The notes beneath the pieces were generated by a model. It was not told the origin of the DNA, ran no database searches, and was given only the letters and a program-made list of their open reading frames with translations. The position numbers and the translations under genes are program-made. This document shows, piece after piece, positions 59,211-64,000 of a stretch of 64,000 nucleotides of DNA. Position 1 is the stretch's first letter, and each line of letters opens with the position of its first letter. The DNA is from Nocardia paucivorans NBRC 100373 (lineage in GTDB: Bacteria; Actinomycetota; Actinomycetes; Mycobacteriales; Mycobacteriaceae), in NCBI RefSeq assembly GCF_000308675.1, contig NZ_BAGE01000018.1, positions 1 through 64,000 of the forward strand, given 5' to 3'.

Positions 59211-61268
59211 GTGGCTGTGACGCGTAGGACAATGCTCACCCGGACGGTCGCGGGTTCCGCCGCGCTGGCAGCGGTGCCCGTGGCCGGCCCGGCTCTCGCT
59301 CCGGCCGCGTTCGGAGCGAGAGCGAACGCGGCGTCTGATGGATATCTCATCGGCGTCGGCATCTCGGATATCACCGGTCCGGCGGCCGAATGCGGAATGA
59401 TGGGTTACTCCCAACTCGAGCAGACCACGGCGGGAATACATCTGCGTCCGCGGGCACGCGCGTACATCATCGTCGCGGGCGAGTCCCGGATCGTCTTCGT
59501 CGTCGCGGAGAACGGCATGATCTTCCAGTCGGTGCATCGCGGGGTGTTGCTGGAACTGGCGCGCCGGTTCGGTGATCTCTACACCGAGCAGAATGTTGTG
59601 CTCACCTCCACGCATTCCCACGCCACCTGTGGCGGGTCCAGTCACGACTACGCCTACAACCTGTCCATTCTCGGCTTCCAGCAGCAGGTGTACGACGCCG
59701 AGGTGAACGGCATAGTGGAGGCGATCGCAGCGGCCCACGCCGACCTCGCGCCGGGCGAACTCGCCCTGGGCCGCGCCGAACTACACGACGCCAGCGTCAA
59801 CCGCTCGCGGGTCGCCTTCGACCGCAATCCGGACGAGGACAAACGCCATTTCCCCGACGCCATCGACCCGGCCGTCACCGCCCTGTCGCTGAGCAGGGGC
59901 GGCAAACCGGTCGGCGTGATCACCTGGTTCGCCACGCACAACACGTCCATGACCAACCAGAACCGGCTGATCAGTTCGGACAACAAGGGTTTCGCATCGT
60001 TCAGTTTCGAACACACCGAATACGGCGTGCGATACCTGGACGGCGCGCCGGATTTCGTCGCGGCCTTTGCGCAGACCAATGCCGGGGACATGTCGCCGAA
60101 TCTGAATCTGCGGCCCGGATCCGGCCCCACCGAGGACGAATTCGAGAACACCCGCATCATCGGCGAACGGCAGTATCGAGCGGCGAAGAACGCGGTGGCC
60201 GCGGCCCGGTCCATCTCCGGCCCCGTCGACGCCATGCTCTGCTACATCGATCTCGCCGATATCGCGGTCGACGGCCGCTTCACCCCCGACGGCCAACCCA
60301 AGCGCACCGCGCCCGCCGCCGCCGGGGTCTCGCTGGTCGCCGGGAGTGTCGAGGACGGCCCCGGCCTGCCGGGCGGCCCGATTCCGGAGGGAGTGCGCAA
60401 CCCCTTCCTGGAAGAGCTGGGTGATCCTCGCAGACCCGCACCCACCTGGTTGGCCGATGCCCAGGCGCCGAAGGCGATCGCCGCGCCGCTCGGATTGCTG
60501 CCGCCGGTGCCCTGGGTGCCAAATGTGCTGCCGATCCAATTGGTTCGGATCGGTGAACTGTATCTGGCGGCGGCGGGCGGAGAATTCACCATAGTGTCCG
60601 GACTGCGGATTCGGCGCGCCGTCGCGCAGGCACTGGGTGTTTCCTTGGAACAGGTGCTCATGCAGGGCTATGCGAACGCCTACCACGAGTACGTGACCAC
60701 ACCGGAGGAATACGACGCCCAACAGTACGAGGGGGCCTCGACCCTGTTCGGGCGGTACACGCTCTGCGCCTACCAGCAGGAATTCACCAGGCTGGCCACC
60801 GCGTTCGCCGCCCGGCAACGGATCGAGCGTGGCCCGGCCCCGCGAGATGTCTCCGCGCTGCAGCCGAATTTCGTCCCTGCTCCCGGACCCGACACCGCCC
60901 CTGCCGGGCTCGCGTTCGGCGCTGTCTCGGTCCAGCCGGCGCCTGCCTATCCCCGGGGCGCCCGGGCCGAGGTCGAATTCGTTTCGGCCCACCCCAAGCA
61001 CAATCCGCGGCGGGGCGGGACCTTCCTCGAGGTACAGCGGCGCACCGCCTCCGGCGAATGGGTGCGTGTCGCCAACGAAGGGGAATGGGCGGTGCGCTAC
61101 CACTGGCGCAAAGAAGGGATCGCCGGATCGTTCGCCCGGTTCACCTGGGATATCCCGCACAATGCCGAGCCGGGTCGCTATCGCTTCCAACACTTCGCCG
61201 ACCGGTTGGCGCCGGAGGGAGGATTGGTGCCGTTCACGGGTACCAGCGCGGAATTCGATATCGCCTGA
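59211..61268 (+). CDS. Neutral ceramidase, Tat-exported
   Basis: A 685-aa secreted enzyme that hydrolyses the amide of ceramides. Signal VTRRTMLTRTVAGSAALAAVPVAGPALAPAAFG with the twin Arg of a Tat-type signal. Neutral ceramidase domain: ISDITGPAAECGMMGYSQ, THSHATCGGSS (metal His), WFATHNTSMTNQNRLISSDNKG with the catalytic Ser, FAQTNAGDMSPNLN, and the Ig-like C-terminus GTFLEVQRR..RYHWRKEGIAGSFARFTWDIP. Length matches. The GTG start has GAGAGGAGG in front. Preceded divergently by the TetR gene. Since bacteria of this kind lack ceramide, the substrate is probably host or environmental lipid. Confidence 0.93.
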   Translation: MAVTRRTMLTRTVAGSAALAAVPVAGPALAPAAFGARANAASDGYLIGVGISDITGPAAECGMMGYSQLEQTTAGIHLRPRARAYIIVAGESRIVFVVAENGMIFQSVHRGVLLELARRFGDLYTEQNVVLTSTHSHATCGGSSHDYAYNLSILGFQQQVYDAEVNGIVEAIAAAHADLAPGELALGRAELHDASVNRSRVAFDRNPDEDKRHFPDAIDPAVTALSLSRGGKPVGVITWFATHNTSMTNQNRLISSDNKGFASFSFEHTEYGVRYLDGAPDFVAAFAQTNAGDMSPNLNLRPGSGPTEDEFENTRIIGERQYRAAKNAVAAARSISGPVDAMLCYIDLADIAVDGRFTPDGQPKRTAPAAAGVSLVAGSVEDGPGLPGGPIPEGVRNPFLEELGDPRRPAPTWLADAQAPKAIAAPLGLLPPVPWVPNVLPIQLVRIGELYLAAAGGEFTIVSGLRIRRAVAQALGVSLEQVLMQGYANAYHEYVTTPEEYDAQQYEGASTLFGRYTLCAYQQEFTRLATAFAARQRIERGPAPRDVSALQPNFVPAPGPDTAPAGLAFGAVSVQPAPAYPRGARAEVEFVSAHPKHNPRRGGTFLEVQRRTASGEWVRVANEGEWAVRYHWRKEGIAGSFARFTWDIPHNAEPGRYRFQHFADRLAPEGGLVPFTGTSAEFDIA

Positions 61269-61336
61269 CCCGGGCAGGGGCCGGCGGAGGTGGTCCGAGA
61301 TGCGTCACCGCCGGACCATCCCGATATCCGCCGGTA

Positions 61337-61576
61337 TCACAACCCGGTCTGCGCGCCCTTGTCACCGCGTCGGGCCCCTCGGCGCTGGACGAGGAATATC
61401 GTGTAGCCGAGCAACCCCACGGCCAGACCCATCAGACACAATGGTCGCGCGGATTCCCAACGATCGCCGCCGAGCCACACCACGATGGTGGCCACGGCCC
61501 ACAGCGCACTCCCGATCGCGAGAACCGGGCGGGGATCGGTCAGCCGCGGGGGGATTTGCGGAACCTGTGCGGGCAT
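61337..61576 (-). CDS. DUF2530 membrane protein
   Basis: A 79-aa protein: N-terminus MPAQVPQIPPRLTDPRPVLAIGSALWAVATIVVWL (PPPRLxDPRP is the family motif), second helix ARPLCLMGLAVGLLGYTIFLVQRRG. Two transmembrane helices. It is adjacent and divergent to a MarR gene, as at Rv0879c-Rv0880. The ATG at 61576 lies six bases after TAGGCT, a leaderless start. Function is unknown. Confidence 0.88.
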   Translation of the reverse strand: MPAQVPQIPPRLTDPRPVLAIGSALWAVATIVVWLGGDRWESARPLCLMGLAVGLLGYTIFLVQRRGARRGDKGAQTGL

Positions 61577-61679
61577 CAATCCAGCCTAGATCCCGTGGCA
61601 CAAGCAGGCCACATGGCCCCGATATGTCCGATTGTCGTAACGCCCCCTCGACGAGCGGTGTCCCGTATCGTTCACCACT

Positions 61680-62117
61680 GTGACGACCCCATCGGATGTT
61701 CGAGCACTCGCGAGTGAGGTATCACTGGCGGTGGTGCGCTTGACACGACATCTACGCGGGCGGCGTACGGATTCGCTGATCTCGCTGACCCAGCTGTCGG
61801 TGCTGGCGACCCTGCACCGCGAAGGTGCCATGACCCCCGGCGCGCTGGCCACGAAAGAACGGGTACAGCCGCCCTCGATGACCCGGGTGATCGCCTCGCT
61901 CACCGATATGGGATTGGTGGCGCGCACACCGCATCCGACCGATGGGCGACAGATCATCGTCTCGCTGTCGCCTGCCGGAGAGAAACTGCTCCTCGACGAG
62001 GCCAGCGCGCGGGAGGCCTGGATGACCGAGCAGCTGTCCCACCTGGATCAGGAACAGCTCGATGTGCTCGCCCGCGCGGTGGAGATCATGAACGGGATCG
62101 TCGCCGAATCCGAATAG
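61680..62117 (+). CDS. MarR-family transcriptional regulator
   Basis: A 145-aa regulator. The wing-helix region is LTQLSVLATLHREGAMTPGALATKERVQPPSMTRVIASLTDMGLVARTPHPTDGRQIIVSLSPAGEKLL, which is typical MarR. It matches Rv0880 by synteny with DUF2530 and TrmH. The GTG start is eight bases after TATCGT. Ligand and targets are unknown. The next gene (YccF) is convergent. Confidence 0.92.
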   Translation: MTTPSDVRALASEVSLAVVRLTRHLRGRRTDSLISLTQLSVLATLHREGAMTPGALATKERVQPPSMTRVIASLTDMGLVARTPHPTDGRQIIVSLSPAGEKLLLDEASAREAWMTEQLSHLDQEQLDVLARAVEIMNGIVAESE

Positions 62118-62128
62118 GTGCTCGCGTC

Positions 62129-62539
62129 CTATCGCGCGTGCCGGTATCCGAAAGCCTCGTCGCTGTCCACGATTTCCCGGCCGAGGGGGAACAGGGCCAG
62201 CGGAATCAACTTGAGATTCGCCCAGGCGAACGGCAGTCCGATGATCGTGCAGGCCAGCGCGATGCTGGTACTCAGATGACCGAGCGCCAGCCACCAGCCC
62301 GCCACCACGAACCAGATGATGTTGCCGATCAGCGAACCCGCGCCCGCGCCCGGCTTCTCCACCGTGGTGCGGCCGAACGGCCACAACACATAGGCCGCAT
62401 TGCGCAATGCGGCCACGCCGAAGGGGATGGTGATGATCAGAACGAAGCAGATCAGCGCTGCCAACAGATAGCCCAGCGACATCCAGAATCCCGCGAAGAC
62501 CAGCCAGAGGACATTGAGGACGAATTGGATCGGCTTCAC
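62129..62539 (-). CDS. YccF-domain membrane protein
   Basis: A 136-aa protein with two YccF repeats, each with the motif WxxxxGxxxxxxxxxxxIPFGxAxxRNAxYxxxPFG: first (LVFAGFWMSLGYLLAALICFVLIITIPFGVAALRNAAYVLWPFGR), second (WFVVAGWWLALGHLSTSIALACTIIGLPFAWANLKLIPLALFPLGR). About three to four transmembrane segments. Function unknown. GTG at 62539 has GGAGAG upstream. Confidence 0.92.
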   Translation of the reverse strand: MKPIQFVLNVLWLVFAGFWMSLGYLLAALICFVLIITIPFGVAALRNAAYVLWPFGRTTVEKPGAGAGSLIGNIIWFVVAGWWLALGHLSTSIALACTIIGLPFAWANLKLIPLALFPLGREIVDSDEAFGYRHAR

Positions 62540-62723
62540 CTCTCCAGCATGCCGGGACGGCGTAGGTTACGCCAGTTTCCGCCGGGGCCACTCGGTGATG
62601 GGGTGGCCGAGCCGAGTGACCCGAGCCTCACCTTTCCCGAACCCTTCGGTGTCGATTCGCTCCGTTCGGTCCGAACCCGGGGCGGGCCCCGACTCGAGGG
62701 AGCGGGTTGGCAGGATAGCGGCC

Positions 62724-63527
62724 GTGGCGGTGGTTGTTGATGTGGCCGATATCGCCGATCCGCGCCTGGACGACTTTCGTGATCTGAAAGCGGCGGATCG
62801 GCGACCGGACCGTCCCGGCGGTAAGGGGTTGGTGATCGCGGAGGGGGTCGTGGTGGTGCAGCGGATGGTGGATTCGCCGTTCACCCCGCATGCCCTGCTC
62901 GGTGTGGAGAAGCGGTGGCGAGAACTGGCCGACGACCTCGCCGGGCTCGATGTGCCCTACTACCGGGCCTCGGCCGAGATGATGGCGGAGGTGGTCGGGT
63001 TCCATCTGAATCGGGGTGTGCTCGCGGTGGCGCGGCGCCCCCCGCAACCCGACCTCGAGCGGTTGCTCGACACGGCGCGGACGGTGGCCGTGCTGGAAGG
63101 TGTCAACGACCACGAGAACCTGGGATCCATCTTCCGTAACGCGGCCGGACTCGGGGTCGACGCCGTGCTCTTCGGCGACCGGTGCGCCGATCCGCTGTAT
63201 CGGCGCGCGGTACGGGTGTCGATGGGGCATGTGCTGCGGGTTCCGTTCGTTCGGATACCGGACTGGCCGCACGGACTGGAGTTGCTGCGTCGCCGGGGTT
63301 TCCAACTCGTCGCGCTCACCCCCGACCCGGGTGCGCACACCTTGGCCACCGCCATGACCGGTGATCGGGTGGCGCTGTTGCTCGGCGCCGAGGGCCCCGG
63401 CCTGACCGAGGAAACCATGGTGGCGGCCGATGTGCGCGCGCGGATTCCCATGTCGCGGGGCACCGATTCGCTCAATGTGGCCACCGCCGCCGCCCTGGCC
63501 TTCTACGAGCGAACCCGGACGGCATGA
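62724..63527 (+). CDS. TrmH-family (SpoU) RNA methyltransferase
   Basis: A 267-aa SPOUT methyltransferase of Rv0881 type. The SpoU substrate-binding part is RPDRPGGKGLVIAEGVVVVQRMV; catalytic motifs are VLEGVNDHENLGSIFRNAAGLGVDAVLFGD, LLLGAEGPGLTEETM and IPMSRGTDSLNVATAAALAFYE. It methylates a ribose or base of rRNA or tRNA with SAM; the exact site is not known from sequence. GTG at 62724, with CAGGAT seven bases upstream, may be leaderless. DUF2537 follows with its alternative ATG overlapping the stop. Confidence 0.93.
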   Translation: MAVVVDVADIADPRLDDFRDLKAADRRPDRPGGKGLVIAEGVVVVQRMVDSPFTPHALLGVEKRWRELADDLAGLDVPYYRASAEMMAEVVGFHLNRGVLAVARRPPQPDLERLLDTARTVAVLEGVNDHENLGSIFRNAAGLGVDAVLFGDRCADPLYRRAVRVSMGHVLRVPFVRIPDWPHGLELLRRRGFQLVALTPDPGAHTLATAMTGDRVALLLGAEGPGLTEETMVAADVRARIPMSRGTDSLNVATAAALAFYERTRTA

Positions 63528-63574
63528 GGACACGTACTCCGGTGCGCGGCGGCCATCCGAGTTACGTTTTCCCG

Positions 63575-63874
63575 ATGAACGTATTGCCGCCCACGGGTCG
63601 TCCCGGATATCCGCCCCCGCCGGATCCGACACCGTGGGCCGCGGGGATAACCGTGACGGTACTGGTGGGGGCCTTGACCGCGGTGGCGGTGTACGCGTTC
63701 GGCGCCGCCCTGGCGCAGGTGCATCCGCTACTGTCACCGCTGGTGAATCTGATCGCGGCCGGTGGTGTCGCACCGACCGCATGGCGATGGCGCGCCGTGC
63801 CGGTGGTTCGTTGGATAGTGGCCGGCGGGGCCGCGGGGGTGTTGCTCGGCTGGGTGGCGCTGGTGTTCGGCTGA
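63575..63874 (+). CDS. DUF2537 membrane protein
   Basis: A 99-aa protein: MNVLPPTGRPGYPPPPDPTPWAAGITVTVLVGALTAVAVYAFGAALAQVHPLLSPLVNLIAAGGVAPTAWRWRAVPVVRWIVAGGAAGVLLGWVALVFG has three hydrophobic helices and the family motif PTPWxxG. The ATG at 63575 lies six bases after TACGTT, which favours it over the ATG at 63524 that overlaps the TrmH stop (117-residue form). Known from actinobacteria only; function unknown. Positional match to Rv0882. Confidence 0.82.
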   Translation: MNVLPPTGRPGYPPPPDPTPWAAGITVTVLVGALTAVAVYAFGAALAQVHPLLSPLVNLIAAGGVAPTAWRWRAVPVVRWIVAGGAAGVLLGWVALVFG

Positions 63875-63881
63875 ACCGCGG

Positions 63882-64000
63882 TTATTCGTCACCGCCGGTG
63901 GCCGGCACCGTATCGTGTCCGCGCAGCCAGGACAGCAATCCTCGACGGCCGCCGCCCGGGGTGGGGTGATCGTCGGGACCGTTGTGGTCGAGAACCGTGT
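63882..64000 (-). CDS. C-terminal end of a cut gene, possibly septation protein SepH
   Basis: About 39 residues are visible: TVLDHNGPDDHPTPGGGRRG then LLSWLRGHDTVPATGGDE before TAA. Only the tail is in the window. Position after DUF2537 (Rv0882) suggests Rv0883c (SepH, DUF3071), but the tail is not diagnostic. Confidence 0.5.
   Translation of the reverse strand, partial: TVLDHNGPDDHPTPGGGRRGLLSWLRGHDTVPATGGDE

Overview
The window is a high-GC actinobacterial chromosome segment, most likely from Nocardia or a close relative. Gene order follows the Mycobacterium tuberculosis stretch Rv0807-Rv0883c closely: sterol-carrier-like protein/purF, pabC, nitrobindin, sseC2-cysA2, thiX, lmeA, glnR, mshD, pst/phoU, LCP protein, dus, desA1; then dapC, XPB helicase, rpfA, cspB, DUF2771/MFS, DUF3027, DUF2530/MarR/TrmH/DUF2537. 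Mycothiol synthase, mannan-elongation LmeA and a nocobactin-type salicylate synthase and salicyl-AMP ligase pair fit Nocardiaceae. I see no transposase, prophage, CRISPR array or rRNA operon; this is ordinary chromosome rather than an island.

Layout. 1-10 kb: purF (cut by the left edge), a small SCP-like protein, pabC, and a complete cytochrome bd operon with its assembly ABC transporter (cydA-cydB-cydD-cydC). 10-14 kb: a minus-strand sulfur/redox block (lmeA-thiX; a Cys-rich leader peptide, DUF4395, cysA2, sseC2; a probable leaderless 31-aa membrane microprotein coupled to a nitrobindin). 14.5-21 kb: glnR, mshD, a PHO box and pstS-pstC-pstA-pstB, with phoU convergent. 21-27.4 kb, minus strand: LytR-CpsA-Psr protein, tRNA-dihydrouridine synthase, desA1, DUF937. 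27.4-30 kb: tRNA-Lys, a gamma-butyrolactone-receptor-like TetR regulator, and a tRNA Glu-Asp-Phe cluster. 30-36 kb: ppm1 and the plsB-plsC pair. 35-38.3 kb: nbtS and nbtT, each with an IdeR-like iron box, nbtT also with a 20-bp tandem repeat in its leader. 38.4-44 kb: an SDR, an AhpD-like protein, DAHP synthase with an aromatic-rich leader peptide, GNAT, ECF41 sigma factor, dapC. 44-54 kb: LysE exporter, XPB helicase and a helicase-associated protein, Rpf with a probable c-di-AMP riboswitch, cspB, DUF2771, MFS. 54-64 kb: a glutaminyl cyclotransferase and DUF3027 diverging only 17 bp apart, a sacsin/HSP90-like ATPase, a TetR/ceramidase pair, DUF2530, MarR, YccF, TrmH, DUF2537, and the end of a gene that may be sepH.

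Regulation is the richest part of the window: two amino-acid leader peptides (poly-Cys, Tyr-Phe-Trp-Phe), a probable riboswitch, a PHO box, two iron boxes, several palindromic operator candidates, and many genes whose start codon lies 6-8 nt after a TANNNT -10 element, as expected for leaderless mRNAs.
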